Shown: positions 40,100 through 49,960, counted from the stretch's first letter. The stretch is 64,000 bases of DNA from Nocardioides sp. IC4_145 (GCF_011250565.1 NZ_JAANMS010000014.1:1-64000); one strand, 5' to 3'. Notes: generated by a model not told the origin, from the sequence alone. Numbers and translations are program-made.

Positions 40100-42895
40100 T
40101 CAGTCGGCGATGGCGGAGTAGGCGACGACGCCGCGGCGCAGGCGCTTGACGACGTCGCGGGCGGTGGCGCGGACGGGTGAGTCGCCGGCGGCGTCGGCGA
40201 CCTGACCGGCGAGGTCGAGGAGCTGCTTCATCCAGCGGACGAAGTCACCGGCGGCGAGCTCGGAGGCACCGAGGACGTCGTCGAGCTCGTCGCCCTCGGC
40301 CCAGCGGTAGGCCATCCAGGCGAAGCCGAGGTCGGGCTGGCGGAGGAAGTCGAGCCGGTGCTCCTTCTCCAGCCGGTCGAGGTCGGCCCAGAGCCGCATC
40401 ATCTCCTCGACCACCGGCCGCACCCGCCCGCCCGGGATCCGCGGCGAGGACTGGTCGTCGGCGCGACGCGCCTCGAAGACCAGCACCGACAGCACGGCGG
40501 CGAGCTCGGAGGCCGTGAGGTCGTCCCAGAGACCGTGCCGCATGCACTCGGCGGCGAGCAGGTCCATGTCGGAGTAGAGCCGCATCAGGTGCCGGCCGCG
40601 GTCGGTGACCTCCTCGCCGTGCAGGTAGTCCAGGTCGGCCAGCACGTCGCAGACCCGGTCGAACTGACGGGCGACGGTGTTGGTGCGGTTCTCGACCCGG
40701 CGCGCGAGCGTGGCGGCGTCCCGCTCGAGCTTGAAGTACCGCTCGGCCCACCGGCTGTGGTCCTCGCGCTCCGGGCACGCGTGGCAGGGGTGCGCCGTGA
40801 GCCGACGACGCAGCTCGGCCACCTCGGGGTCGACGTCGGCGTCCGGGGAGCCCTTGCGGCGGCGCACCGCCGTGGGCGGGAGGTCGCGCGTCCGGTCCCG
40901 CAGCGCCGACGCCAGGTCCCGGCGCATCTGCGGGTTGCGGCCGTTGAAGCTCCGCGGCACCCGGAGCCGGGTCAGCGACTCGACCGGCGTCTGGAAGTCC
41001 ATCATCGCGAGGCGACGCGCCTGGCGGTCCAGCGTGACGACGTACGGCCGCGGCCCCTCGTCGCTGTAGCCGGGGTCGACCACGACGGCGTACCCGGCGA
41101 ACTTGCCGGACGGCACGTCGATGACGTCGCCGACCTTGAGCCGCGCCAGCGAGGCGATCACCTCGTCGCGGCGGTCCTGCCGGCGCGACCGGCTGGCCTC
41201 CTTCTCGACGTCGGAGATCCGACGGCGGAGCGCGGCGTACTCCATGAAGTCGCCGAGGTGGCACTGCGCGGCGTCGCGGTAGCCCTGCAGGGCGTCCTCG
41301 CTCTTGCGCAGCTGCCGGGCGAGCCCGACGACGGCCTTGTCGGCCTGGAACTGCGCGAAGGACTGCTCGAGCAGCTCGCGGGACCGCGCCCGGCCGAACT
41401 GGTTCACCAGGTTGACCGCCATGTTGTACGACGGGCGGAACGACGAGCGGAGCGGGTAGGTGCGGGTCGAGGCCAGGCCGGCCAGCTCGCGCGGGTTCAT
41501 GCCCGGCTGCCACATGACGACGCCGTGGCCCTCGACGTCGAGCCCACGACGGCCGGCGCGGCCGGTGAGCTGGGTGTACTCCCCCGGCGTGATGTCGGCG
41601 TGCGTCTCGCCGTTCCACTTGCTCAGCTTCTCGATCACGACCGTGCGGGCCGGCATGTTGATGCCCAGCGCGAGCGTCTCGGTCGCGAAGACCACCTTGC
41701 ACAGCCCGCGGAGGAACAGCTCCTCGACGCACTGCTTGAACGCCGGCAGCATGCCCGCGTGGTGGGCGGCGACGCCGCGGCTCAGCGCCTCGAGGAAGTC
41801 GTGGTAGCCGAGGACGTGGAGGTCCTCCTTGGCCAGGTGGCGGGTGGCCTCCTCGACGTAGGTGTGGATCTCGTCGCGCTCGGCCGGGGTGGTGAGCCGG
41901 ACTCCTGCGTTGAGGCACTGCGTGACGGCCGCGTCGCAGCCGACCCGGCTGAAGATGAAGACGATCGCCGGGAGCAGGTTCTCCCGCTCGAGGCGGTCGA
42001 TGACGTCGTACCGGCTGGGGATCCACACCCGCCGGCCGTTGCCGACCTGCCGGGCACCCCGCGCACCTGAGCCGCGGGGCGAGCGGCGGTCCTTGATCCG
42101 GGAGGCGGCCCAGTCGTCGCGGGCGACCTTCATCAGCTCGTCGTTGACCGGTGCGCCCTCCTTGACGAAGCCGGCGGCGGCGTCGACGTCGGAGGAGGCG
42201 AAGAGGTCGAGCAGCCGTCGTCCGACCATGACGTGCTGGTAGAGCGGGACGGGCCGCTTCTCCTCGACGATCGTGGCGGTGTCGCCGCGGACGGTCTCGA
42301 GCCACTCGCCGAACTCCTCGGCGTTGGAGACCGTCGCCGACAGCGAGACCAGGGAGACCGACTCGGGGAGGTGGATGATGACCTCCTCCCAGACCGCGCC
42401 GCGGGCCCGGTCGGCGAGGTAGTGGACCTCGTCCATGACGACGAACCCGAGCCCGATCAGGGTGCGCGAGCCGGCGTAGAGCATGTTGCGCAGGACCTCG
42501 GTGGTCATCACCACGATCGGCGCCTCGCCGTTGACGACGTTGTCGCCGGTGAGCAGGCCGACCTGCTCGGGGCCGTAGCGCCGGACCAGGTCGTTGTACT
42601 TCTGGTTCGACAGCGCCTTGATCGGCGTCGTGTAGAACGCCTTGCGGCCGGTCGCGAGCGCGAGGTGGATGGCGAACTCGCCGACGATGGTCTTGCCCGA
42701 CCCGGTGGGCGCCGCGACGAGCACGCCGCGGCCCTCCTCGATGTGCTCGCAGGCACGGACCTGGAAGTCGTCGAGCGGGAAGTCGTGGAGCGCGCGGAAG
42801 TCCTTGAGGACCGGGTGCTGCTTGGTGGCGCGGTACGCCGCGTAGCGCTGCGCGGGGGTGAGCTGCTGGTCGTCGGTCTCGTCAGCGGTGCTCAT
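40100..42895 (-). CDS. helY: HelY (Ski2/Mtr4-like DEVH-box helicase)
   Basis: A 931-residue superfamily 2 helicase. Walker A APTGSGKT is at 62-69, the DEVH box is in VVMDEVHYLAD, motif III is SLSATVSN and motif VI is QLTGRAGRRGLD. A C-terminal region resembles the Ski2/Mtr4 accessory domain (DSHCT). It is expected to unwind RNA in decay or processing. The position next to dgk, tatC, tatA and pafC matches helY of M. tuberculosis. The ATG overlaps the dgk stop by 4 bp. It ends beside the 22-nt repeat array. Confidence 0.95.
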   Translation of the reverse strand: MSTADETDDQQLTPAQRYAAYRATKQHPVLKDFRALHDFPLDDFQVRACEHIEEGRGVLVAAPTGSGKTIVGEFAIHLALATGRKAFYTTPIKALSNQKYNDLVRRYGPEQVGLLTGDNVVNGEAPIVVMTTEVLRNMLYAGSRTLIGLGFVVMDEVHYLADRARGAVWEEVIIHLPESVSLVSLSATVSNAEEFGEWLETVRGDTATIVEEKRPVPLYQHVMVGRRLLDLFASSDVDAAAGFVKEGAPVNDELMKVARDDWAASRIKDRRSPRGSGARGARQVGNGRRVWIPSRYDVIDRLERENLLPAIVFIFSRVGCDAAVTQCLNAGVRLTTPAERDEIHTYVEEATRHLAKEDLHVLGYHDFLEALSRGVAAHHAGMLPAFKQCVEELFLRGLCKVVFATETLALGINMPARTVVIEKLSKWNGETHADITPGEYTQLTGRAGRRGLDVEGHGVVMWQPGMNPRELAGLASTRTYPLRSSFRPSYNMAVNLVNQFGRARSRELLEQSFAQFQADKAVVGLARQLRKSEDALQGYRDAAQCHLGDFMEYAALRRRISDVEKEASRSRRQDRRDEVIASLARLKVGDVIDVPSGKFAGYAVVVDPGYSDEGPRPYVVTLDRQARRLAMMDFQTPVESLTRLRVPRSFNGRNPQMRRDLASALRDRTRDLPPTAVRRRKGSPDADVDPEVAELRRRLTAHPCHACPEREDHSRWAERYFKLERDAATLARRVENRTNTVARQFDRVCDVLADLDYLHGEEVTDRGRHLMRLYSDMDLLAAECMRHGLWDDLTASELAAVLSVLVFEARRADDQSSPRIPGGRVRPVVEEMMRLWADLDRLEKEHRLDFLRQPDLGFAWMAYRWAEGDELDDVLGASELAAGDFVRWMKQLLDLAGQVADAAGDSPVRATARDVVKRLRRGVVAYSAIAD

Positions 42896-43773
42896 GCGAG
42901 AACGGTAAGCGCGCCGGGCACGGCCTCGACGGTCAGGGGCAGCGGGCCGAACCGTTCGCCGTCGGCGTACGACACGATCCCCGGTGCCGCCACGGTGACG
43001 GTCCGGGCGCGGTGGTGCTCGTACTGGGGAAGCTCGGTGTGGGTGCCCTTGAACAGACGCGGGTAGGCCCGCACGAGCCCCGCCTTGCTCAGCGGCTTGA
43101 TGATCACGACGTCCAGCATGCCGTCGTCGAGCAAGGCGCCCTCGGCGATGCGCAGGCCGCCGCCGAACGACGGGCCGTTGCCGACCGCGACGAGCATCGC
43201 GTCGGTGCGGATCCGCCGGCCGTCGACCTCGATCGTGTACGGCAGCGGCTCGAAGACCCGCAGCTCGGCGAGGGTCGCGAGGTTGTAGCGCATCTGGCCG
43301 CGCGGCCAGGTCATCGCGTTGGCCCGCTCGTTGACGATGGCGTCGAAGCCGGCGGCGAGCACCGTCACGAACCACCGTGAGCCGGACCGGGCCAGGTCGA
43401 TCCTGCGGGTGCGGCCGGCGATGACCCGGTCCGCGGCCGCGAGCGGGTCCGCGCGCGGGACGTCGAAGTAGCGGGCGACGTCGTTGCCGGTGCCGGCGGG
43501 CACGAGGCCGAGCGGGGTGCCGGTGCCGGCGAGCGCCTGCGCGCCCAGGTGCGCCATGCCGTCGCCGCCGCAGACGACCAGCGCCTCGACGCCGTCGGCG
43601 ACGGCGTCCCGGGCGAGGTCGAGCGCCTCGTCGGCGTCGCGGCCGACGAGGTCCCGCACCAGCAGGCCGGCGTCGCGGAACCGGCCGAGCGCGGCGGCGC
43701 GGTGCCGGGCGCCCCGGCCCTGGCCGGCGGTCGGGTTCGTCAGGAGCGCGATCTCGCGGGAGCTGCCGGCCAC
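42892..43773 (-). CDS. Diacylglycerol kinase-family lipid kinase
   Basis: A 293-residue lipid kinase of the DagK/sphingosine kinase family. The ATP-binding motif is VVCGGDGMAHLGAQAL (GGDGM in place of GGDGT). NPTAGQGRG is at the N-terminus, and LVPAGTGNDVARYF and GFDAIVNE follow. It phosphorylates a membrane lipid such as diacylglycerol. The GTG at 43773 has TAGGGT 6 nt upstream, which gives it a leaderless promoter. Coupled to helY by ATGA. Confidence 0.92.
   Translation of the reverse strand: MAGSSREIALLTNPTAGQGRGARHRAAALGRFRDAGLLVRDLVGRDADEALDLARDAVADGVEALVVCGGDGMAHLGAQALAGTGTPLGLVPAGTGNDVARYFDVPRADPLAAADRVIAGRTRRIDLARSGSRWFVTVLAAGFDAIVNERANAMTWPRGQMRYNLATLAELRVFEPLPYTIEVDGRRIRTDAMLVAVGNGPSFGGGLRIAEGALLDDGMLDVVIIKPLSKAGLVRAYPRLFKGTHTELPQYEHHRARTVTVAAPGIVSYADGERFGPLPLTVEAVPGALTVLA
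42902..42907 (-). promoter_or_regulatory. Possible internal -10 element for helY
   Basis: TACCGT on the minus strand ends 6 nt before the helY ATG. It lies within the last codons of dgk, so it may be coincidence. Confidence 0.4.
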
Positions 43774-43779
43774 GGGCGG

Positions 43780-43785
43780 ACCCTA
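43780..43785 (-). promoter_or_regulatory. -10 element, leaderless promoter of dgk
   Basis: TAGGGT on the minus strand ends 6 nt before the GTG at 43773. Confidence 0.6.
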
Positions 43786-43797
43786 CCGGCGCGCGGC

Positions 43798-44238
43798 CTA
43801 CCGCGAGCGGCGTTCGGTGCCGATCCGCAGGTGCGCGGCGTACCGCTCCGGGTCCGCACCCACCGACCGGGCCAGCCGCTCCAGGGCGTCGAGCACGCGG
43901 TCGGCGGTGAACGACGTCCCCGGCACGGCCAGTGTCAGCCGCTCTCCACGACGTACGACGTCGACCTGGCCGTGCCGCCAGGCCTGGTGCGCCCGGCGGC
44001 GGGCGGCCTCGTCGGCGACCGGCGCGGGCCAGGCCTCGTCGACGGCGAGCAGGTCACAGGCGAGCTCCTCCGAGCCGTGAGCGGGCTCGCCGGTCAGCCG
44101 GCCGCGGACCAGGTGGCCGGTGCGCACCCCGGACTCCGGGTGCCACGTCACCTCGCCGGTGCCGAGCCACTCGGGCAGGTCGAACGGGTCGACCGGGTCC
44201 AGCCCGTGCTGGTCGTCCTGCTCCCCCTGCGGCGTCAC
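43798..44238 (-). CDS. Conserved protein between tatC and dgk, unknown function
   Basis: A 146-residue, Arg/Asp-rich soluble protein with no membrane segment or known motif (LPEWLGTGEVTWHPESG, GHLVRGRLTGEPAHGSEELACDLL). The GTG at 44238 overlaps the tatC stop by 4 bp (GTGA). It stands in the same place as an uncharacterised actinobacterial gene downstream of tatC. The function is not known. Confidence 0.7.
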   Translation of the reverse strand: MTPQGEQDDQHGLDPVDPFDLPEWLGTGEVTWHPESGVRTGHLVRGRLTGEPAHGSEELACDLLAVDEAWPAPVADEAARRRAHQAWRHGQVDVVRRGERLTLAVPGTSFTADRVLDALERLARSVGADPERYAAHLRIGTERRSR

Positions 44239-45080
44239 AGCGGTGAGGTGGTGTCGTCGTCCCACTGGTCGGTGCTGTGCGCGCCCCGGCCGCGGGAGCG
44301 GTCCACGAGCCGGGCGATGACCTCGGCGACCACGAAGAGCGCGAGCATCGGCAGGGCGAGCATGAGCATGGAGAAGGGGTCGGTCGAGGGGGTGGCGACG
44401 GCGGCGAAGACGAAGGTGCTGATGATGATCCAGGGCCGGTAGCGGCCCAGCGCCTTGCCGCTGACCACGCCGGCGAGGTTGAGCATGATCACGAACAGCG
44501 GGATCTCGAAGGCGATGCCGAAGACCAGCAGCATGCGGGTGAAGAAGCCGAAGTACTCGCCGAACTCGACGAGGTTCTCCAGCCCGTCGGGGGTGAACCC
44601 GATGAGGACCTCGAGGCCCTTGGGCAGCACGTAGTAGCCGGTGGCGACGCCAAGGAAGAAGATCGGGCCGGCGATGGCGGCGAAGACCCGGGTCCAGCGG
44701 CGCTCGTGGGCGTGCAGGCCGGGCACGATGAACGCCCAGATCTGGTAGAGCCAGAACGGGCTGCTCGCCACGATCGCCGCGACCCCGGCGAGCTTGAGCT
44801 GCAGCAGCAGCGGGCCACCGGCCGAGGCGATGTAGGCCTTGGTCTCGGCCTGCCCCTCGAGCGCGGCCTGGGCGTCGTTGTAGGGGTCGAGGATCAGGTC
44901 GAGCAGCCACGGGTCGTAGACCACGAGCCCGACGACGAAGGCGATGAGGAGGAAGACCGTCGCCTTGAGCAGGCGGGCGCGCAGCTCACGCAGGTGGTCC
45001 GAGAGCGCCATGCGGCCGTCCGCGCCCACCGGGTGGTGCGGTCGACCCCGGAAGAGGTCGAGGACCCCGGAGATGGACAA
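44235..45080 (-). CDS. tatC: Sec-independent translocase TatC
   Basis: A 281-residue protein with six membrane helices. It recognises twin-arginine signal peptides and forms the receptor of the Tat translocase. The conserved N-terminal MALSDHLRELRARLLKA is followed by the usual FYVP-type region (KLAGVAAIVASSPFWLYQIWAFIVPGL) and EYFGFFTRMLLVFGIAFEIP. The TTG at 45080 gives an N-terminal extension like that of mycobacteria; the ATG at 45011 (MALSDHL) is the alternative. The C-terminal tail is acidic and hydrophilic. Confidence 0.95.
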   Translation of the reverse strand: MSISGVLDLFRGRPHHPVGADGRMALSDHLRELRARLLKATVFLLIAFVVGLVVYDPWLLDLILDPYNDAQAALEGQAETKAYIASAGGPLLLQLKLAGVAAIVASSPFWLYQIWAFIVPGLHAHERRWTRVFAAIAGPIFFLGVATGYYVLPKGLEVLIGFTPDGLENLVEFGEYFGFFTRMLLVFGIAFEIPLFVIMLNLAGVVSGKALGRYRPWIIISTFVFAAVATPSTDPFSMLMLALPMLALFVVAEVIARLVDRSRGRGAHSTDQWDDDTTSPL

Positions 45081-45090
45081 GCCGGGCGGG

Positions 45091-45369
45091 TCAGGCGGTG
45101 TCGCCGCGGCGCTGGCGCTCGGTCTCGGCGTCGAGCTGCGCCTGCTGACGGGCCTCGATCTCGCGCTGCTCGGTCGTCTTCGAGCTGTCGCTGCCGCCGT
45201 CCGTGGCGTCGTCGTCCATCAGGCCCTTGGTCTCGGCCTTGAAGATGCGCAGCGCGCGACCGCTGCCCCGAGCGAGCTCGGGGAGCTTGGAGGCACCGAA
45301 GAGCAGGATCAGCACGGCCAGGATGATGAGCAGCTCGGTGGTGCCGAGACCTGCGACGAGCGGAAGCAT
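45091..45369 (-). CDS. tatA: Twin-arginine translocase subunit TatA
   Basis: A 92-residue TatA. A single N-terminal membrane helix (GTTELLIILAVLILLFGASKLPELARGSG) precedes an amphipathic helix and a polar, charged tail, as expected for the pore-forming subunit. The FGASKLPELAR motif is diagnostic. It is followed 10 bp later by tatC. No tatB gene is seen, as in most actinobacteria with a minimal Tat system. Confidence 0.96.
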   Translation of the reverse strand: MLPLVAGLGTTELLIILAVLILLFGASKLPELARGSGRALRIFKAETKGLMDDDATDGGSDSSKTTEQREIEARQQAQLDAETERQRRGDTA

Positions 45370-45377
45370 GAGGGTCC

Positions 45378-46457
45378 TCACGGGTGCTGGGGTGCTGGGT
45401 GGTCGTGCTCGGACCATCCTACGCCGGGTGCCCGGTAGTGCCCGAGGGCCTCCGCGGCCGTGGCGGTGAACACCTCGGTGAACTCCTCGGGAACGAGCAC
45501 CCTCGCGTGCGGGGCCAGCCGGAGCAGCAGGCGCAGCAGCCAGCGGTCGTCGGCCACGACGAGGTCGACCTCGAGCGAGCCGTCGGCGGCGGGCCGGACC
45601 TCCTCGACCGGGTAGTACTCGGTCACCCACCGCGCGGGCGGCTCGAGGCGCAGCGTCACCCGCCGGGTCTCCTCGGACTGGCTGAAGATCCCCTCGCTGA
45701 GGTCGCGCGGGGCAGCCGGCTCGGTCTCGATCGGCCGGTCCAGCACCTCGAGCTCGTGGATCCGGTCCAGCCGGAACAGCCGCGGCGCCTCGGCACCGTG
45801 GTCCCAGGCGTCGAGGTAGGAGAAGCCGTGGTGGTTGACCACGCCGCGCGGGTCGACGACCCGGACCGACTGCTCGTCCCGGCTCGGCACCCAGTAGGTC
45901 ATCCGCACCTGGCGGCGCTCGTCGGCGGCCTGCTGCAGCCGCGTCGCGCGCAGCGCCAGGTCGACGTCGGCGGCGTCGAGACCCGGGTCCACCTGGGGCG
46001 CGGCCTCGGCGGCGGCCGCCTCCAGCTTGGCGAGCGCCCGGTCGACGATGCCGCGGGTCTCCTCCCCCGCGCCCTCGCGCAGCGCCCGGAGCGCCACGAT
46101 GATCGCGGTCGCCTCGGTGGGCGTGAGCCGCAGCGGCCGGGCCAGGTAGTCGGCGTTGGAGACCCGGATGACGCCGTCGGCCTCCGGCCCCTCGAGCGAG
46201 TCGAGGTCGACGTCGATGAGGTCGTCGGGGTAGCCGCCGGGCAGGCCGACCATGAGCAGCACCTTGAGGTCCTTGACGACCTGGTCGGGCGCGACGCCCA
46301 GCGCCGCGGCAGCGTCGTCGACGCGGACCTGCCCGTGGGCGTGGAGGTACGGCACGAGCGCCAGCAGCCGGGCCACCTGGTCCTTGGCCCCGCTCGCCGG
46401 CTGCTTGGTGGGCTGCTTGGCCGGCTGCTCGTCGGAAGGAGCACGCCGCGCGCTCAC
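45378..46457 (-). CDS. pafC: PafC, WYL-domain regulator
   Basis: A 359-residue protein with an N-terminal HTH (ARLLALVPYLHAHGQVRVDDAAAALGV near 30), a WYL domain (GFSYLDAWDHGAEAPRLFRLDRI) and a WCX C-terminal domain. PafB and PafC form the WYL regulator that switches on the RecA-independent DNA damage response in mycobacteria and relatives. The GTG overlaps the pafB stop by 4 bp, so the two are translated together. An acidic/Lys-rich linker near the N-terminus contains tandem KQPTKQP. Confidence 0.95.
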   Translation of the reverse strand: MSARRAPSDEQPAKQPTKQPASGAKDQVARLLALVPYLHAHGQVRVDDAAAALGVAPDQVVKDLKVLLMVGLPGGYPDDLIDVDLDSLEGPEADGVIRVSNADYLARPLRLTPTEATAIIVALRALREGAGEETRGIVDRALAKLEAAAAEAAPQVDPGLDAADVDLALRATRLQQAADERRQVRMTYWVPSRDEQSVRVVDPRGVVNHHGFSYLDAWDHGAEAPRLFRLDRIHELEVLDRPIETEPAAPRDLSEGIFSQSEETRRVTLRLEPPARWVTEYYPVEEVRPAADGSLEVDLVVADDRWLLRLLLRLAPHARVLVPEEFTEVFTATAAEALGHYRAPGVGWSEHDHPAPQHP

Positions 46458-47446
46458 GACGCCCGCCCCGCCGTCAGGCCGATGGCCGCGGAGAGCCGCT
46501 GGACCACCTGCTCGCGCAGCCAGGCCGGCTCCTCGACGACGACGTCGGCGCCGTGGGCGAGGATCTCGTCGGCGGCGCCGGGGATGCCGCGGGTCAGCAC
46601 CAGCCGGTCCCACGCGGTCCGCTCGTCCGGGCCGGGGACGCCGGCCTGGGTCTCGTCGGCGTTGCGGCGCAGCGCGTACCCGGAGCCTGCGCGCACCAGC
46701 ACGACGGTGCGGTCGCTCGTCGGAGGTGGCGCCAGCCGGCGAGCCACCTCGCGCACGTCGGTGCCCGGCGGGACGTCGTACGACCCGGGCTCGCCGGCCT
46801 TGGTCGCCTCGCCCTGCACGCGGGAGAGCCGGAAGACCCGCTCCGCGCCGCGGTCGGTGTCGAGCCCGACGACGTACCACCGGCCGGAGTAGCGCACGAC
46901 GCCCCACGGCTGCAGGTGGCGGCGCGTGGGGGCGGTCCCGCCGCTGCGGAGGTAGTCGAACTCGACCGGGGTGCGCTCGGTGGTCGCCTCGAGGAAGACG
47001 TCGAAGGACGGCTCGTCCGCCGTGAGCCGCGGCTCGACGATGTCGAGGGCGCTGACGTCGACCGGTACGCCGAGGGCGACCAGCTTGCGGACCGCCTCGG
47101 TCGTGGCGTCGGCGAGCCGGGCGTGCTCCCACACCTTGGTCGCCAGCGCGATCACCGACGCCTCGTCGGCCTCGAGGTCGATCGCCGGCAGCGCGAACTC
47201 GTCGGGCCGGATGCGGTAGCCCGGCTCGTCGTCGAAGTAGGCGTCGATCTGCCCGACCTCGATCGGTACGCCGAGCGAGCGCAGCTCGTCCTTGTCGCGC
47301 TCGAACATCTTCTCGAACGCCTCGTCGCTGGCCCCCGGGTAGAGGATCGAGCGGATCCGCTCCTTGGGCACGAACCGGCGCTGGACCAGCAGCATGATGA
47401 GGAGGTTGAGCAGGCGCTCGGTCTTCTTGCCCGTCGACCCGCTCAT
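46454..47446 (-). CDS. pafB: PafB, WYL-domain regulator
   Basis: A 330-residue partner of PafC with an N-terminal HTH (KKTERLLNLLIMLLVQRRFV, RSILYPGASDEAFEKMFERDKDELRSLG) and a WYL domain (GVVRYSGRWYVVGLDTDRGAERVFRLSRV). ATG start with GGGAG upstream. It lies between the FKBP gene and pafC in the same operon. In some actinobacteria PafB and PafC are one fused protein; here they are separate. Confidence 0.95.
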   Translation of the reverse strand: MSGSTGKKTERLLNLLIMLLVQRRFVPKERIRSILYPGASDEAFEKMFERDKDELRSLGVPIEVGQIDAYFDDEPGYRIRPDEFALPAIDLEADEASVIALATKVWEHARLADATTEAVRKLVALGVPVDVSALDIVEPRLTADEPSFDVFLEATTERTPVEFDYLRSGGTAPTRRHLQPWGVVRYSGRWYVVGLDTDRGAERVFRLSRVQGEATKAGEPGSYDVPPGTDVREVARRLAPPPTSDRTVVLVRAGSGYALRRNADETQAGVPGPDERTAWDRLVLTRGIPGAADEILAHGADVVVEEPAWLREQVVQRLSAAIGLTAGRAS

Positions 47447-47498
47447 CGCTCTCCCGTCGTCACGTGGGTGCGCCCCGGCGCGCGGCCGGGGCGCCGCG

Positions 47499-48461
47499 TC
47501 ACTTCGCCGAGACGATGTCGACGACGAAGTACAGGGTGCTGCCGGCCGGGATCGCAGCCTGTGCCTGGTCACCGTAGCCGAGGTCCGGCGGGATGGAGAG
47601 CAGGACGCGGCTGCCGACCTTGACCCCGGCGAGGCCGTAGGTCCAGCCCTGCACGACCTGCTGCAGGGAGAACTCCGCGGGCTTCTTCGAGAACGACTCG
47701 TCAAACGGCTTGCCGGCGCCGTAGACCATGCCGAGGTAGTCGGCCTTGACGGTGCTGTCCTGGGTGAGGGTCTCGCCCTTGCCCTCGCGGACGACGTACC
47801 GCTTCAGGTCGTCGTCGGCCGTCGGCTTCGGCAGCCCCTTGAACCGCAGGCGGACCGGGTCGTCGCCCTCGCCGAAGACGATGCCGGGCATCTCGTCGGC
47901 GCCGACGTCCTCCGGCTTCGGCGGCACGAACTCCTCGACGAGGTCGACCAGGACGAGGACGGTGTCCTTGTTGGCGATGTTGAGCTGCGGGTTGCCGACC
48001 TCGCCGAAGGCCTCGTCCGCGGACGCGGTGACCGCGACGCGGGAGCCGATCGTCCGCCCCTCGAGGGCGTCCTCGAAGATCGGGGCGAGGTCGTCGCCGA
48101 CGGTGAGCGTCTGCGGCTGGCCGCCCTCGTCGTAGGTGCTGTAGGCCTGGGTCTTGGTGAAGCCGTTGCCGATCCAGATGTGGGTGACGACCTGGTCGCC
48201 GTCGGCGAGCTCCTCGCCGTCGCCCTCGACGACCGTCTCGGCCTCGATGTCGCCGGCCTCCATGACGCCCTTCCACTCGACCTTCGGCTGCTTGCCGACG
48301 TCGCCGGTGATCTCCACGGCGTCGAGGCGCTCCTCGTCACCACTGACGCCACTGTCGCCCTCGTCGTCGCCGCACGCGGTCAGCGAGGCGGCCAGGAGGA
48401 GCGGGACCAGGGCAAGGGCGGGGCGACGGGTTCGACGGGGGCGTCGGAGCACGGGGTTCAC
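47499..48461 (-). CDS. FKBP-type peptidyl-prolyl isomerase, lipoprotein
   Basis: A 320-residue secreted protein with an N-terminal lipoprotein signal (LLLAASLTACGDD, lipidated Cys about 30). Two FKBP-like repeats follow. The first (about 85-190) is degenerate; the second (about 215-320) has VKADYLGMVYGAGKPFDESF, GWTYGLAGVKVGSRVLLSIPPDLGYG and IPAGSTLYFVVDIV. Expected to act as a folding helper at the cell surface. It is set between pafA and pafB, as in other actinobacteria with this locus. Confidence 0.9.
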   Translation of the reverse strand: MNPVLRRPRRTRRPALALVPLLLAASLTACGDDEGDSGVSGDEERLDAVEITGDVGKQPKVEWKGVMEAGDIEAETVVEGDGEELADGDQVVTHIWIGNGFTKTQAYSTYDEGGQPQTLTVGDDLAPIFEDALEGRTIGSRVAVTASADEAFGEVGNPQLNIANKDTVLVLVDLVEEFVPPKPEDVGADEMPGIVFGEGDDPVRLRFKGLPKPTADDDLKRYVVREGKGETLTQDSTVKADYLGMVYGAGKPFDESFSKKPAEFSLQQVVQGWTYGLAGVKVGSRVLLSIPPDLGYGDQAQAAIPAGSTLYFVVDIVSAK

Positions 48462-48527
48462 CTTCGGGATTCTGGGGTCGGAGCGGCGCTCACCCTACAA
48501 GCGGTCCCTGAGAGCGTCCTGGGAGGC

Positions 48528-49889
48528 TCACATGCCGTCGATGAGGCGCTGCACCCGCTCGTCGTACGCCCGGAACGGGTCCTTGCACAGCACCGTGCGC
48601 TGGGCCTGGTCGTTGAGCTTGAGGTGCACCCAGTCGACGGTGAAGTCGCGCCGGCGCTCCTGGGCCTTGCGGATGAACTCGCCGCGCAGCCGGGCGCGCG
48701 TGGTCTGCGGCGGCACGGACTTGGCCTCGAAGATCTTCAGGTCCGTGGTCACCCGGGCGACCTTGCCCCGCTTCTCGAGCAGGTAGTAGAGCCCGCGGCC
48801 GCGGTGGATGTCGTGGTACGCCAGGTCCAGCTGCGCGATGCGGGGGTGGCCCAGCGGCAGCCCGTGCTTGGCGCGGTAGGCGTCGATGAGCTTCCACTTG
48901 ATGACCCAGTCGATCTCGGTGTCCACCAGGCCGAGGTCGTCGGACTCGATCGCCTTGAGACCGCGCTCCCACAGGTCCAGAGCCTGCTCGATGACCGGGG
49001 TGCTGATGCCGCGGCGGTCGACGAAGTCGCGTGCCTTCGACAGGTACTCCCCCTGGATCTCCAGGGCACTGGCCTCGCGCCCGTTGGCCAGCCGGACCTT
49101 GCGGGTGCCGGTCACGTCGTGGGAGATCTCGCGGATCGCCCGGATCGGGTTCTCCATCGTGAGGTCGCGCATGACGACCCCCTCTTCGATCATGCGCAGC
49201 ACCAGGTCGCAGCTGGCGACCTTCAGCATGGTCGTGGTCTCGCTCATGTTGGAGTCGCCGACGATGACGTGGAGGCGGCGGTACTTCTCCGCGTCCGCGT
49301 GCGGCTCGTCGCGGGTGTTGATGATCGGTCGGCTTCGGGTGGTGGCGCTCGAGACGCCCTCCCATATGTGCTCCGCGCGCTGGCTCACGCTGTAGCCGGC
49401 GCCGCGCGGCGTGTGCGTGACCTTGCCGGCGCCCACGACGATCTGCCGGGTCACCAGGAACGGGATGAGCACGTCCGCGAGGCGGGAGAACTCACCACTG
49501 CGCCCGACCAGGTAGTTCTCGTGGCAGCCGTAGGAGTTGCCGGCGGAGTCGGTGTTGTTCTTGAACAGATAGATCTCGCCGGCGATGCCCTCGTCGTGCA
49601 GCCGCTGCTCGGCGTCGAGCAGCAGGCCCTCGAGGACCCGCTCCCCCGCCTTGTCGTGGGTCACCAGCTCCACGACGTCGTCGCACTCGGGCGTCGCGTA
49701 CTCCGGGTGGCTGCCGACGTCGAGGTAGAGCCGGGCGCCGTTGCGGAGGAAGACGTTGCTCGAGCGCCCCCAGCTCACGACCTTGCGGAACAGGTAGCGC
49801 GCGACCTCGTCGGGCGAGAGCCGACGCTGGCCCTTGAACGTGCACGTGACGCCGTACTCGTTCTCGATCCCGAAGATCCGGCGGTCCAT
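48528..49889 (-). CDS. pafA: Pup-protein ligase PafA
   Basis: A 453-residue ligase related to glutamine synthetases. It joins the C-terminal glutamate of deamidated Pup to lysines of target proteins. The N-terminal [13 protein letters not shown] holds a magnesium-binding Glu; the catalytic Asp is in [17 protein letters not shown] (about D57). ARSEIxxKxTDS-like [27 protein letters not shown] is in the middle. ATG at 49889 with TAGTGT 6 nt upstream, so it has its own leaderless promoter apart from prcBA. Confidence 0.97.
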   Translation of the reverse strand: MDRRIFGIENEYGVTCTFKGQRRLSPDEVARYLFRKVVSWGRSSNVFLRNGARLYLDVGSHPEYATPECDDVVELVTHDKAGERVLEGLLLDAEQRLHDEGIAGEIYLFKNNTDSAGNSYGCHENYLVGRSGEFSRLADVLIPFLVTRQIVVGAGKVTHTPRGAGYSVSQRAEHIWEGVSSATTRSRPIINTRDEPHADAEKYRRLHVIVGDSNMSETTTMLKVASCDLVLRMIEEGVVMRDLTMENPIRAIREISHDVTGTRKVRLANGREASALEIQGEYLSKARDFVDRRGISTPVIEQALDLWERGLKAIESDDLGLVDTEIDWVIKWKLIDAYRAKHGLPLGHPRIAQLDLAYHDIHRGRGLYYLLEKRGKVARVTTDLKIFEAKSVPPQTTRARLRGEFIRKAQERRRDFTVDWVHLKLNDQAQRTVLCKDPFRAYDERVQRLIDGM

Positions 49890-49895
49890 GACTGA

Positions 49896-49901
49896 ACACT
49901 A
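49896..49901 (-). promoter_or_regulatory. -10 element, leaderless promoter of pafA
   Basis: TAGTGT on the minus strand ends 6 nt before the ATG at 49889, within the prcA-pafA gap. Confidence 0.6.
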
Positions 49902-49960
49902 CGCACCGGATGGGTGTCGCGGGGCCGACCCGCGGCACCCGCCGCTCGACAGCGGTCGGC

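Noticed and set aside
40358..42070. A 570-codon plus-strand frame opposite helY
   Set aside because: Biased amino-acid content (Val, Gly, Arg, His) and no homology; helY on the other strand is certain.
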